Assembly: GCA_017621815.1 (NCBI GenBank)
Contig: JAGASK010000039.1
Span: 160,733 to 224,732, forward strand
Reading direction: 5' to 3'
Origin: Lachnospiraceae bacterium
Lineage (GTDB): Bacteria > Bacillota > Clostridia > Lachnospirales > Lachnospiraceae
DNA: 64,000 nucleotides
Shown: positions 16,758-26,058 of the stretch, piece by piece
Layout: each line of letters begins with the position of its first letter
How positions within the stretch are numbered: position 1 is the stretch's first letter
Made by a program: the position numbers and the translations under genes
The notes under the pieces: generated by a model
Database searches by the model: none
The model's input: the letters and a program-made list of their open reading frames with translations, nothing else
What the model was told of the DNA's origin: nothing

Positions 16758-19700
16758 TTAAATATAAAATTGAAACCAGTTAAAATCAAAGCAGCTTCCC
16801 GGCATAAAGATAAAGCTTAAATCGCCTTTTCCCTTCAGTCCTTCTATTTCAAATGCCTGCTCTCCATATTCATGGTTCTCAGCCGCTTCCACCACCTGAA
16901 TGCTGCTGCCGGTATCACTTACGAAACGTATCTGCACAGGATTTAAACTCTGATAAGAACGGCAGTTTAATATAATTCTGCCTGCTCCCTGCTTTCCGAA
17001 ATCCATCTGCTTAAATACAAGGGAAACATTGTTTCCAATTTTCTCCACTCTGCCCTGATTGATTTCATAGCCATCACCGTAAATAGTATCACACTGCGCA
17101 GCTTCAAGTCTGGCATAGGCCTTTTCCTGCTTTGTAAAATATATGCTCCTTAGCTGAAAACTGCAGTCAGTTGCTATATACAAAGGTATATTTCCCTTGA
17201 TTCTCTTTCTCAGTTTATAGGGCTGCTCCTTGAAAACCATCCATTCAGGCACCTTATGATAAAAGCAGTCTGCCAAAAGCTCACTGCCTGCTTTTTCCGG
17301 ATTACCCTCCCAAATCTGAAAAGTGACGGCATCATTGGTGTTTGCAAAAATGGAAAGCACGATTTCATCAGTGCCGAAATCACCGAAATCAATGTCTGTA
17401 AATCCAACAACACACTGATATGTTCCCTGATTGCTGTTGTTATCACAGCCCAGGAAATTCACTCCGTGCTCTATGCCTTCCCCGGCTCTTTCTGTCCTGA
17501 ATCCGCACAATCCGGCGGGTATCTCTTTATAAGGATTCAGATAAGCCTTTCCGATTCCCTCTGCGCTCATCTCCAATTCGGAACAGACACTGACGGCAGA
17601 ACCTCCGTTTCGCGAACAGCACTTAACCCTGAATTTTCCATCCCCCGAGGCCTTCACTCTTGCTCCGCCTTCAAAGGGAATAACTTCCGCGAAATTTACA
17701 GTTATGCCTGTATCATTTACAGCCTTCCACTCCAGCTCCCTGTAAGCTGCATTTTCAGGATATAACATCACACGAATTTCCGCTTCCGGCTTTTCCTTCG
17801 TGAGAATATTGCTCCCTTTGAGCTGAAGCTCCGCTTTTCTTACCGGTATTTCCTGACATCCCTTTTCCAGTACCTGTCCTTTAGAGCCGCCTCCGTAAAC
17901 AGGATATTCTTTGTTTTCTTCCGCAGCCGAAACCTCTTCTGCCCCGAAAACGCCCTCCTGCTTTTCTACAGGAAGTGCCTGCAATGTCAGTCTGCATTCC
18001 TTACATCCGGGAGAAGTTATTATTACATTGATTTCACCTGCTTCTTTTTTACTTCCGATAATTGCCAGCAGCTTTCCCCCGAAAAGTCTTTTGCTTTTTC
18101 CTTTAAAGGCATCAAAATCCGCGCTGTCTCCATTGTCAAGGCCGATTAACCTGCCGGCCCCCCGAACCTCCACATGCATACGGTTATTGGCATTTTCCAC
18201 AGGATATCCCTGTTCATCCAGTACGCTTATTTCCACAAAAATCAGCTCCTGTCCGTTCCCGTGCATTTCATATTTATCAGCAGATGCAATGATTCGAACC
18301 GCATCCGAAAAGGAATGTCTGGTCTTTCTTGCAATTTCCTTTCCCGATAAATCATAAGCTGCGGCGGTTATTTCACCTTTTTCATAAGGCACCAGCCATC
18401 TTCCTGCCTGATTTCTTCCATGAACATGGTCAATTTTATGGCGCCCCATGCTTTTTCCGTTAACAAACAATTCCACTTCCGGCGCATTGGAGCACACCTG
18501 CACATCAATGTTCTGCCCTTCATTAAAATCCCAGTACGGAAACACATGCACCATGGGCTTTTCCCTGTAATCCGTCCATTCCGACTGAAAAATATAAAAA
18601 GAATCCTTAGGGAAGCCTGCGGTATCTATCTGACCGTAATAACTGTTTTTGGTCTCATAGGGCGTGGATTCCCCAATATAATCAAAGCCCGTCCAGATAA
18701 ACTGTCCCAGGGAAAACTCTGCATCCCTGTCATCGCAGATACAGGCTTCATAACTTGCCGCTCCCCAGCCTGTAATGCTGTTTCCAAGGGCTGAACACTG
18801 CTCATCCTCATCTGTGAGAATCGACTTTTCCAAAGGGAAATGATAAATTCCCCTGCTTGCAAGCACAGAGGCTGTCTCACTGCCGTAAATAATCCAGTCC
18901 TTATGGGTTTTATGATGTTCTTCATACAAATATTCAGAGTAATTATATCCCACGCAGTCAAGCTCTTTTGCGCATTCCTGAGGGTTCTCCCACTTCATAA
19001 AATTAGAACCCAGGGTAACAGGCGCATGATTTTTATAATCATGCTTTCTGACAGCATTTTTTAAACTCATGGTAATTTCCAGTCCCCGCTCTTTCACAAG
19101 AGTATCCTGTATCTCATTACCGATGCTCCACATCATAAGGCTTGCATGGTTCCTGTCCCTTCTAATCCAGGAAGCCACATCTTTTTCATACCAGTCATTA
19201 AAAAATCTTGCATAGTCATATGCGGTCTTAGGTTTTTCCCACATATCAAAAGCCTCAGATACAATCAGAAAGCCCATTTCATCTGCAAGCTCCATAAATT
19301 CAGCCGCCGGCATATTATGGGAAAAGCGGACAGCGTTTACTCCCATTTCCCGCAAGTTTTTCAGCTTACGCCTTGCCGCCTCCTTATAAAAGGCAGCCCC
19401 CAGGGCTCCCAGGTCGTGATGCTCACAGACGCCCTTTACCTTTACTTTCCTTCCGTTAAGTAAAAAACCTTTATCCGGAAAAAATTCCATGGTACGGAAA
19501 CCAATGCTTTGTTCTTCCGTTTCAAGCACTTCTTTTCCGTTTAAAAGCTGCGTGGTTACCTGATATAAATTCCCTTTTCCGATGTCCCAAAGCGCGGGAT
19601 TTATTACAGGAGCCAGGCTCTGGCTGATAATAATGCTGCCTTCTTTCAAATTATCAATGCTTTTCTCCTCTTCCGCTATCAGATTTCCCTGCGGGTCAGT

Positions 19701-20264
19701 AAGGTACTGTTTCAGAAAAAAAAGCGCTCCTTTATCTGCTTCCTTCACCAGAACCTCCGTGTCAACTTCCACACTCCAGGTATTATCCTTCAACTTTACA
19801 GGCGTAATATAAATTCCGTCAGATGCAATATGAATTTTCTTCCGTTTTTTCAACCAGACATTGCGGTAAATACCTGCCCCCGAATACCATCTGGTATTCG
19901 GTTCACGATACACGACACGTACGCAAATCAGATTTTCCCCTTTCTTCAGAAACGGCGTTATTTCCACCTCAAAGGCGGAATAACCATACTTCCACTCCCC
20001 TGCCGGATTTCCGTTAACAAACACAGCGGAATCCATGTACACGCCGTCAAACCGGAGGACAATTTCTTCCTCCTTTTCCACAATCAGCTTTTTACGGTAC
20101 CAGCCAATACTGTTTCGATACAGATTATGGGTATCATAAATCATCCAGTCATGAGGAATATCCACTTTCCTCCATGATGCTTTTTCCGGCATCCGGAAGT
20201 TCTGCTCATCAAGTTCCAGCTCACAGAACTCCCAGCCGTCATTCCATAACAATTTTAAAGCCAT
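16758..20264 (-). CDS. GH2 family glycoside hydrolase (beta-galactosidase-like), multidomain
   Basis: An 1168-residue cytosolic enzyme without signal peptide. It has a GH2 sugar-binding jelly roll (about 1-150), an immunoglobulin-like domain (150-260) and a TIM barrel (260-560) with acid/base Glu384 in W-S-I-G-N-E-I and nucleophile Glu463 in Y-G-S-E-T-A. Further beta domains of the DUF4982/GH2 C-terminal type run to about 700. Two C-terminal jelly rolls resemble CBM6/35; the last ends D-F-N-W-F-Q-F-Y-I. The motifs fit beta-galactosidases, but GH2 also includes mannosidases and glucuronidases, so activity is open. It lies 23 bases after the chemoreceptor gene and 71 bases before GH1-ManA, within the mannan locus. 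Confidence 0.88.
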   Translation of the reverse strand: MALKLLWNDGWEFCELELDEQNFRMPEKASWRKVDIPHDWMIYDTHNLYRNSIGWYRKKLIVEKEEEIVLRFDGVYMDSAVFVNGNPAGEWKYGYSAFEVEITPFLKKGENLICVRVVYREPNTRWYSGAGIYRNVWLKKRKKIHIASDGIYITPVKLKDNTWSVEVDTEVLVKEADKGALFFLKQYLTDPQGNLIAEEEKSIDNLKEGSIIISQSLAPVINPALWDIGKGNLYQVTTQLLNGKEVLETEEQSIGFRTMEFFPDKGFLLNGRKVKVKGVCEHHDLGALGAAFYKEAARRKLKNLREMGVNAVRFSHNMPAAEFMELADEMGFLIVSEAFDMWEKPKTAYDYARFFNDWYEKDVASWIRRDRNHASLMMWSIGNEIQDTLVKERGLEITMSLKNAVRKHDYKNHAPVTLGSNFMKWENPQECAKELDCVGYNYSEYLYEEHHKTHKDWIIYGSETASVLASRGIYHFPLEKSILTDEDEQCSALGNSITGWGAASYEACICDDRDAEFSLGQFIWTGFDYIGESTPYETKNSYYGQIDTAGFPKDSFYIFQSEWTDYREKPMVHVFPYWDFNEGQNIDVQVCSNAPEVELFVNGKSMGRHKIDHVHGRNQAGRWLVPYEKGEITAAAYDLSGKEIARKTRHSFSDAVRIIASADKYEMHGNGQELIFVEISVLDEQGYPVENANNRMHVEVRGAGRLIGLDNGDSADFDAFKGKSKRLFGGKLLAIIGSKKEAGEINVIITSPGCKECRLTLQALPVEKQEGVFGAEEVSAAEENKEYPVYGGGSKGQVLEKGCQEIPVRKAELQLKGSNILTKEKPEAEIRVMLYPENAAYRELEWKAVNDTGITVNFAEVIPFEGGARVKASGDGKFRVKCCSRNGGSAVSVCSELEMSAEGIGKAYLNPYKEIPAGLCGFRTERAGEGIEHGVNFLGCDNNSNQGTYQCVVGFTDIDFGDFGTDEIVLSIFANTNDAVTFQIWEGNPEKAGSELLADCFYHKVPEWMVFKEQPYKLRKRIKGNIPLYIATDCSFQLRSIYFTKQEKAYARLEAAQCDTIYGDGYEINQGRVEKIGNNVSLVFKQMDFGKQGAGRIILNCRSYQSLNPVQIRFVSDTGSSIQVVEAAENHEYGEQAFEIEGLKGKGDLSFIFMPGSCFDFNWFQFYI

Positions 20265-20287
20265 ACATCCTTCTCCGGTGATAAAAT

Positions 20288-22489
20288 TTATACCTTAAAT
20301 TTTTCAATGGACTCATTTAGCTGCTGCGCATCCTCTTTCAGCTTCTCTACCTCATCCTTTAAACTCTGAATAACGGAAACCTGTTCGCCCAGCGTTGCCG
20401 TAACCTCCTGGGTGGAGGCTGCCACTTCTTCGGAAACAGCCGAAATATTCTGAATGGAACCCTGCACCATTTCTTTTTCTTCCATTATGGTTTTAAGCCG
20501 AAGGGTAATGGCACGTATGCCTTCTACCAGTTCCCCTACACAGGAATGAATTGAACCGAACACTTCTACAGTCTGAGAAAGGGCTGCTGCCTGCTCATTG
20601 ACCATCTCTTCCGCTTTCTTTGCGGAAACCGTAGTCTTATCCGTAGTGCTTCCTATGTTTTCCACGATTTCCCGGATCCTGTTGCCTGATTCCTTGGATT
20701 GGTCGGCCAGCTTTCTGATTTCTTCTGCTACAACCGCAAAGCCTCTTCCTGCTTCGCCTGCCCTTGCGGCTTCGATGGAAGCATTCAAAGACAATAGATT
20801 GGTCTGTCCGGCAATGCTGTTAATCACATCCACGAAGCTCTTGATTTCTTCCGAGCTTTGCTGTACCGCACTGATATCTTCCACCAGTACTCTGGTAAGT
20901 GAAACCGTAGTATCTGACTTGCTGCTTAAATCCTGTACAATTACCTTTCCTTTTTCCACAGCATCAATTGCTTTATCCGCAGCCGTACCCATATCCCCGG
21001 TTTTCTCTGTTACCGCATTGATGTTGTCGGAGAAATCCAGCATTTTCTCATTACTGGTTTCCGTGTCCTCGGCCTGGTTCTGCACACCCTTGGCAACTTC
21101 ATCCATGGCAACCGCAATGTCCCCCATAGAGGTACTGACGGCTGTCGTTTTATCGGAAACATCCACAGAAAGTTCGTTTACCTTGGTGCCAAACCCTTTC
21201 ATATCCAGCATCAGCGTTCTCATGCTTCCTATCATAGCATTCAGGCTGGAGGTCAGTATCTTAAACTCGTCTTCTCTCTTTGTGACAAAATCTTTTGATA
21301 AATCTCCTTCAGCTACAGCTGCAAGTCCCGTTGTCATGGATTTCACCGTTTTGCTGATACCCATGGAAATATATGCTCCGATAGCCAAAGCTGCGCCTGC
21401 TGCTAAAATTACCATGATAATAGTAATATATTTAATCGTTCCTACCTGGCCCAAAAGATTGCTTCTGGGAATCAACGCACATATCATGGCGCCTGTTTTT
21501 CCTACGGGAGTATAAATATATACATACTTCTTACCGTTCAGCTTTACGTCCCTGCTTCCCGTTTCTTCCGCTGATTTGGACTCTTCAAAAAACGCGTTGC
21601 CAATAAAATAGGTTTCTTCTACAGGTTCTTCCTTTCCCTGAACGGACACAGTTTCCCTTCCGTCTTCCGATACCAGCGCCCTGATGCTTCCGTTTCCAAA
21701 GTCCATCTGGTCAAGCATCTCCATAGCCACGCTCATGTCAACATCCAATACAAGAACCGTATTATTCTTCAGCATTCTCTGATAAAAAACAAGGGCATAT
21801 TTTTCCGGTGTGCTGTTCATATTGTCATCCAGATATGTATGATATCCCATCCACTTATTTCTTATGGACGCATTTTCCGCAAAAAAGCTTCCTTCTGATG
21901 TTTCTGTAAAATCACTGTAGGGGTTATCCGTCATGCCGCCCGTCAGGGTTGATAAATAAGAACCTCCCTCCGGTATTACGGAACAGCTGAAAACATATTT
22001 ATTAGTTGATTTCGTATTGCTGATTATGGATTTAGCACTCCGGAAAGCCTCCATTGCATCGCCATCCTGCTTCTTATAATATTTTTCATAATAATTGCCT
22101 ACATCACTGTTTGTAACAAGCTCAAGCGCCTTGCCTGATATGGAATCACACACAAGATTACAGTAATTCCCCACCGCTGACACTGTAGACATGGCAGATT
22201 CTTTGTACTTGGACAGAATACCGGAAGAGGCTGTATTATAAGATACAATTCCCAGGGCAACCATTAAAATTACCGGTACCAGAAAGCCCAAAAGAAGGGT
22301 CTGCATAATACTGCGCTTGCTGTTTCCCCTCACATCCTTTACAGCCTGCACCGTATATTTTGCATCCTGTTTCTTTTTCTTTATCTTTTTTTCAGCTTTA
22401 TCCCTGACAGCTTTTTTGGCTGCCTTCTTTTCTTCTTTACTTACAACTGCCCTCTTATGATCCTTCATTTCGTTTTTGTTTCTTGCCAT
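20288..22489 (-). CDS. methyl-accepting chemotaxis protein
   Basis: A 733-residue chemoreceptor. An unusual 55-residue Lys-rich cytoplasmic tail precedes the first membrane span (about 61-84). An extracellular sensory domain of the Cache type covers about 85-345, then a second span (about 352-378), HAMP, and the coiled-coil signalling domain. The hairpin tip Q-T-N-L-L-S-L-N-A-S-I-E-A-A-R-A-G-E-A-G fits the tip that contacts CheA/CheW. It would report an external or periplasm-side ligand to the flagellar motor. Its position between the esterase gene (60-base gap) and the GH2 gene (23-base gap) suggests a mannan-derived or related ligand (inference). No flagellar or che genes are in the window. 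Confidence 0.95.
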   Translation of the reverse strand: MARNKNEMKDHKRAVVSKEEKKAAKKAVRDKAEKKIKKKKQDAKYTVQAVKDVRGNSKRSIMQTLLLGFLVPVILMVALGIVSYNTASSGILSKYKESAMSTVSAVGNYCNLVCDSISGKALELVTNSDVGNYYEKYYKKQDGDAMEAFRSAKSIISNTKSTNKYVFSCSVIPEGGSYLSTLTGGMTDNPYSDFTETSEGSFFAENASIRNKWMGYHTYLDDNMNSTPEKYALVFYQRMLKNNTVLVLDVDMSVAMEMLDQMDFGNGSIRALVSEDGRETVSVQGKEEPVEETYFIGNAFFEESKSAEETGSRDVKLNGKKYVYIYTPVGKTGAMICALIPRSNLLGQVGTIKYITIIMVILAAGAALAIGAYISMGISKTVKSMTTGLAAVAEGDLSKDFVTKREDEFKILTSSLNAMIGSMRTLMLDMKGFGTKVNELSVDVSDKTTAVSTSMGDIAVAMDEVAKGVQNQAEDTETSNEKMLDFSDNINAVTEKTGDMGTAADKAIDAVEKGKVIVQDLSSKSDTTVSLTRVLVEDISAVQQSSEEIKSFVDVINSIAGQTNLLSLNASIEAARAGEAGRGFAVVAEEIRKLADQSKESGNRIREIVENIGSTTDKTTVSAKKAEEMVNEQAAALSQTVEVFGSIHSCVGELVEGIRAITLRLKTIMEEKEMVQGSIQNISAVSEEVAASTQEVTATLGEQVSVIQSLKDEVEKLKEDAQQLNESIEKFKV

Positions 22490-22549
22490 ATCTTATCCCC
22501 CGCTTTTCTCAATTTACAACAGAAAGCATGCTCTGCGAACTTTCTATTG

Positions 22550-23680
22550 TTATGAATCAGAACCGATTACCGAAACCAGATAAAACGGCACCACATCCTT
22601 ATCATGAGATTCAATTATAGTGATTTCCACCGTATGTTTTCCCGGTTCCATATGTTTTGTCACAGTATCAATATATAAACAATCTCCCCAGTCTTCATCA
22701 AAATTGCCGTCAAGTATTACAGCTTCGTTTTCCCTGCCGTCTACCACTGCCTTCGCAACGCAGGTAGGCTGTTTTACCGATTTTCTATACTGTACGGCAA
22801 CACCTGTACAATCAAAGGTAAAAGTGATTTTATCTCCCGTTTTCCACGCTGTCCAGCCATTTCTGAAAACATCCCGTATATCGCTTTGAGGCGCCTTATC
22901 TGCGGCAAAGCCTTTTGTCTCAGGTGAGGAATTAAAGTTCTGATAACGTACAGATTTCTCATAGGCATTGGCTGTAATGGGATCAGGCAGTATTTTTCCT
23001 CCGAAGTCAAAAGGTTTTTCTTCTGTTTCAATACCCTCATAAACATCTTCAAGAAAGGCAGTAATAACCTGAGCCACCAGCTTATGACCTGCATCATTGG
23101 GATGTAAATCATCCGGTGTAATTTCCCGATTGGGAATTCTGCCGCTTTCCACCTCAGGCCAAATCGTGCTTTTCATGCTGACCATGGGAAGTTCATAAGC
23201 CTTTGCAACCTTAAGATGCATTTCCTGGGCATTTACTCCATTGTCATACCGCACATTGTTCATCAGCATAAGCGCCGGTGAACATTTATCACCGAGAGTC
23301 CTGCGGACAAGACCTTCATAGGTTTCCGCAAAAAACTCCGTATTATCATCATTTACCGCAAATTCTATCAACACGAAATCAGGATTATATTTAAGCAAGT
23401 GCTCTTCTACCCTCGAAACACCAAATTGAGAAGTAGTTCCACCGATTCCCGCATTGATAAATGTGATTTCCGATTTCGGAAATTTATTTTTCCACCATTC
23501 ATATACAAGATAGGCATAACATGTTTCCGGTGTGGAAGAAAGACTTCCCTGCGTGATGGAACCGCCCAGGAATCCTACTGTAATTTTTTCTCCCTGCAGT
23601 GCCTTTTTCATACATTTCTTGATACGATACCAGTTTCCCCTGTTGATCATTCCCTTTTCAGGATGTACATTATATGCCAT
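22550..23680 (-). CDS. SGNH/GDSL carbohydrate acetyl esterase, CE17-like
   Basis: A 376-residue cytosolic esterase. The SGNH domain (about 30-215) shows Ser41 in G-G-S-I-T-Q-G, block II Gly81, block III Asn110 in F-A-V-N-D, and the D190-x2-H193 dyad in D-D-L-H-P. The C-terminal 150 residues form a jelly-roll module resembling CBM35. Catalytic domain first and jelly roll second matches the CE17 mannan acetyl esterase described from Roseburia intestinalis, whereas CE2 has the reverse order. It would remove acetyl groups from imported manno-oligosaccharides so that GH130 enzymes can act. It follows the terminator behind GH130_2, so it may depend on read-through or a promoter I could not identify. 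Confidence 0.85.
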   Translation of the reverse strand: MAYNVHPEKGMINRGNWYRIKKCMKKALQGEKITVGFLGGSITQGSLSSTPETCYAYLVYEWWKNKFPKSEITFINAGIGGTTSQFGVSRVEEHLLKYNPDFVLIEFAVNDDNTEFFAETYEGLVRRTLGDKCSPALMLMNNVRYDNGVNAQEMHLKVAKAYELPMVSMKSTIWPEVESGRIPNREITPDDLHPNDAGHKLVAQVITAFLEDVYEGIETEEKPFDFGGKILPDPITANAYEKSVRYQNFNSSPETKGFAADKAPQSDIRDVFRNGWTAWKTGDKITFTFDCTGVAVQYRKSVKQPTCVAKAVVDGRENEAVILDGNFDEDWGDCLYIDTVTKHMEPGKHTVEITIIESHDKDVVPFYLVSVIGSDS

Positions 23681-23722
23681 TTCACCAATCTCCTTTATCT
23701 AATAAATACGAAGACTTTCTTT

Positions 23723-23756
23723 GCTAAAAAAGGGCCTGCCCTATGGCAAGCCCTTT
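23723..23756 (-). terminator. terminator after the GH130_2 gene
   Basis: The minus strand shows AAAGGGC pairing with GCCCTTT, an inner TGCC/GGCA stem, and a run of six T. It splits the transporter-epimerase-GH130 unit from the downstream esterase-MCP-GH2-GH1 unit. Confidence 0.85.
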
Positions 23757-23781
23757 CTTCTTGCACACGCAAGTGCAACTA

Positions 23782-24804
23782 TTATCTTCTTCCGATTTCG
23801 GTATCAGATTCTGTTACTACACTGTTCTCCTTGATATAAGCCATGATATCTTCAAACTGTGTAAATGCAAGTCCTACATAGCTGTCTGCACAACCATAAT
23901 AAATAGCAATCTTTCCGCTTTCAGGGTCATGAATTGTTGCGCAGGGGAAGCACACGTTAGGAACAAAACCTCTTTCTTCATACCATTCTTCAGGTGTCAG
24001 AAGGAAATTCTCGCATCTGTATTTAACAATAGAAGGATTCTCAAGGTCTAAGATAGCCCCTCCGATGGAGTATACAAAACCGTTGCAGGTTCCGCTTACA
24101 CCGTGATAGAACAGAAGCCATCCTTCGCTGGTTTCAATAGGCGCTGCGCCGCCGCCGATTTTAACTGACTCCCACCATTCATTACCTTTGCCCATTACAT
24201 GTCTGTGCTTGCCCCAGTATACAAGGTCAGGACTTTCGCTTAAAAAGATATCGCCGAAGGGTGTATGTCCGCTGTCAGAAGGACGGCTCAGCAGCATAAA
24301 GTTTCCGTTAATCTTTCTGGGGAACAATACCGCATTTCTGTTATAAGGAATAAAAGGATTTTCAAGTCTTGTAAATGTCTTGAAATCAGTGGTTTTAGCC
24401 ATACCGATTGCTGCGCCGTAAAAATCCTGACACCAGATAATATAATAGGTATCTTCTACCTTAACCAGTCTGGGGTCATATGCATATCTGGGCATGAAAG
24501 GCTTACCTTCCTCATCCACAAAAGGAATCTTTTCTTCATCGAAATCCCAGTGAATGGCATCCTTACTTCTTCCCATATAAATATAAGGAATACCGTTCGT
24601 CTGCTCACCGCGGAATACGCCGATAAACTCATCCCCATAAGGCATTACCGCACTGTTAAAAATTCTTGCAACATTTTTTACCGGATTTCTGCCGATAATG
24701 GGATTTTCCGTATATCTCCAAACAGGTGCTCCCTTAAGGTTTGCAGGTCTTTCCTGCCAGGGTACATTTTTGACTGCAGGGGCAATCATTTTAATCTCAC
24801 TCAT
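23782..24804 (-). CDS. GH130 beta-1,4-mannooligosaccharide phosphorylase (GH130_2-like)
   Basis: A 340-residue five-bladed beta-propeller of GH130. It phosphorolyses the non-reducing end of beta-1,4-manno-oligosaccharides, giving mannose-1-phosphate and a shortened chain. The catalytic Asp110 lies in R-Y-A-Y-D-P-R-L, and phosphate-binding residues are expected in the F-R-G-E-Q and H-G-V-S segments. It is shorter than its GH130_1 neighbour and lacks the long N-terminal helices of that group, which supports the GH130_2 assignment. It is the last gene before a terminator and starts 49 bases after GH130_1 ends. No signal peptide. Confidence 0.88.
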   Translation of the reverse strand: MSEIKMIAPAVKNVPWQERPANLKGAPVWRYTENPIIGRNPVKNVARIFNSAVMPYGDEFIGVFRGEQTNGIPYIYMGRSKDAIHWDFDEEKIPFVDEEGKPFMPRYAYDPRLVKVEDTYYIIWCQDFYGAAIGMAKTTDFKTFTRLENPFIPYNRNAVLFPRKINGNFMLLSRPSDSGHTPFGDIFLSESPDLVYWGKHRHVMGKGNEWWESVKIGGGAAPIETSEGWLLFYHGVSGTCNGFVYSIGGAILDLENPSIVKYRCENFLLTPEEWYEERGFVPNVCFPCATIHDPESGKIAIYYGCADSYVGLAFTQFEDIMAYIKENSVVTESDTEIGRR

Positions 24805-24853
24805 CTTTTCCTCATTTCTGCGCCATGGGCGCGTTTTTTATATTTATTTATCA

Positions 24854-26029
24854 TTACTGCCGGGCTAAGAACTCCAGATTCTTCTTAATCAAATCACATC
24901 TTTGCGCTACACACTCTACACTTCTTAAGGGGTCTTCAGGTGTATTAAAGACATAATCAATTAATTTGTCTATTGTAGTAGTTGCTACATGCATTCTTGT
25001 ATCGCTGGAAGCATAATAAATAAATACTTCACCTTTTTCATTTGCAACAGCGCCGTTAGTAAATACTACATTGGATACATCTCCTACCCTTTCACCGCCT
25101 CTGGGTCCGATAAGAAGTCCTGAAGGCTCTGCAATCACCCTGGAAGGGTCATTTAAATCCGTTGCGAAAGCATATATTACATAACGAAGACCTGCAGCGG
25201 TATTTCTTACACCATGCGCAATATGAATCCAGCCCTTTTCCGTCTTAATAGGTACTGCTCCTGCACCGTTCTTAGCCTCTGTAATCGTATGATACTTACG
25301 AAGGCTTGTCATTTTTTCCTCATCAATTACGGCATGTGTAATATCATCGCAAAGTCCGAAACCAATTCCTCCGCCTGAACCTGTCTCGATAAAATCATCC
25401 ATAGGTCTTGTGTAGAAAGCATATTTACCGTTTACAAATTCCGGATGAAGCACTACATTTCTCTGCTGGGGAGAATTCAGGGTAACAAGATTGGGAAGCC
25501 TTTCCCATGTCTTTAAATCCTTTGTTCTTACAATTCCTGCCGCTGCCACTGCCGCAGACAAATCATTAACGGAGGTATCCTTGCTTTCAGAACAGAACAC
25601 ACCGTAAATATATCCATCCTCATGCTTAGTCAGACGCATATCATAAACATTGGTTTCCTCCGGGCAGGTATCAGGAAGCAGAATAGGGTAATCCCAGAAA
25701 CGGAAACCGTCCACACCGTTATCGCTTTCTGCCACCCCGAAGAAAGACTTACGGTCATCTCCTTCAATTCTGGCTACCAGATAATATTTTCCGTTAAGTT
25801 CAATGGCGCCTGAATTCATTACTGCATTAATGCCCAGTCTTTTCATAAAATAAGGATTGGTTTCAGGGTTCAAATCATACTGCCATGTAAGCGGAATATG
25901 CTCCCTTGTAAGCACCGGATATTTATATTTGTCATATACGCCGTTATAAAAATCCGTGTCCACTTCATTTTTTCTGTTAATCAGAGCTTCATATTTTTTG
26001 AGCTCTTCCGTATATTTCTTATGCAACAT
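24854..26029 (-). CDS. 4-O-beta-D-mannosyl-D-glucose phosphorylase (GH130_1)
   Basis: A 391-residue GH130_1 enzyme that splits mannosyl-1,4-glucose with phosphate into mannose-1-phosphate and glucose. N-terminal helices (residues 1-40) and the [15 protein letters not shown] segment are typical of mannosylglucose phosphorylase. The catalytic Asp130 lies in N-V-Y-D-M-R-L-T, matching the Asp known from the Bacteroides enzyme. The adjacent epimerase supplies its substrate from mannobiose, so the pair forms the known mannan phosphorolysis cycle. The gap to the epimerase gene is 29 bases. Confidence 0.93.
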   Translation of the reverse strand: MLHKKYTEELKKYEALINRKNEVDTDFYNGVYDKYKYPVLTREHIPLTWQYDLNPETNPYFMKRLGINAVMNSGAIELNGKYYLVARIEGDDRKSFFGVAESDNGVDGFRFWDYPILLPDTCPEETNVYDMRLTKHEDGYIYGVFCSESKDTSVNDLSAAVAAAGIVRTKDLKTWERLPNLVTLNSPQQRNVVLHPEFVNGKYAFYTRPMDDFIETGSGGGIGFGLCDDITHAVIDEEKMTSLRKYHTITEAKNGAGAVPIKTEKGWIHIAHGVRNTAAGLRYVIYAFATDLNDPSRVIAEPSGLLIGPRGGERVGDVSNVVFTNGAVANEKGEVFIYYASSDTRMHVATTTIDKLIDYVFNTPEDPLRSVECVAQRCDLIKKNLEFLARQ

Positions 26030-26058
26030 CTTACACCTCTTTCCGAAATTAGTTTAAA

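Noticed and set aside
20598-21515. 305-codon open frame on the plus strand
   Set aside because: It lies fully antisense to the chemoreceptor gene. Its Ser/Ala/Thr-rich composition is what the opposite strand of an MCP gives. No ribosome-binding site or family motif.
24265-24888. 207-codon open frame on the plus strand
   Set aside because: Antisense to the GH130 genes, which have strong motifs and spacing. No independent support.
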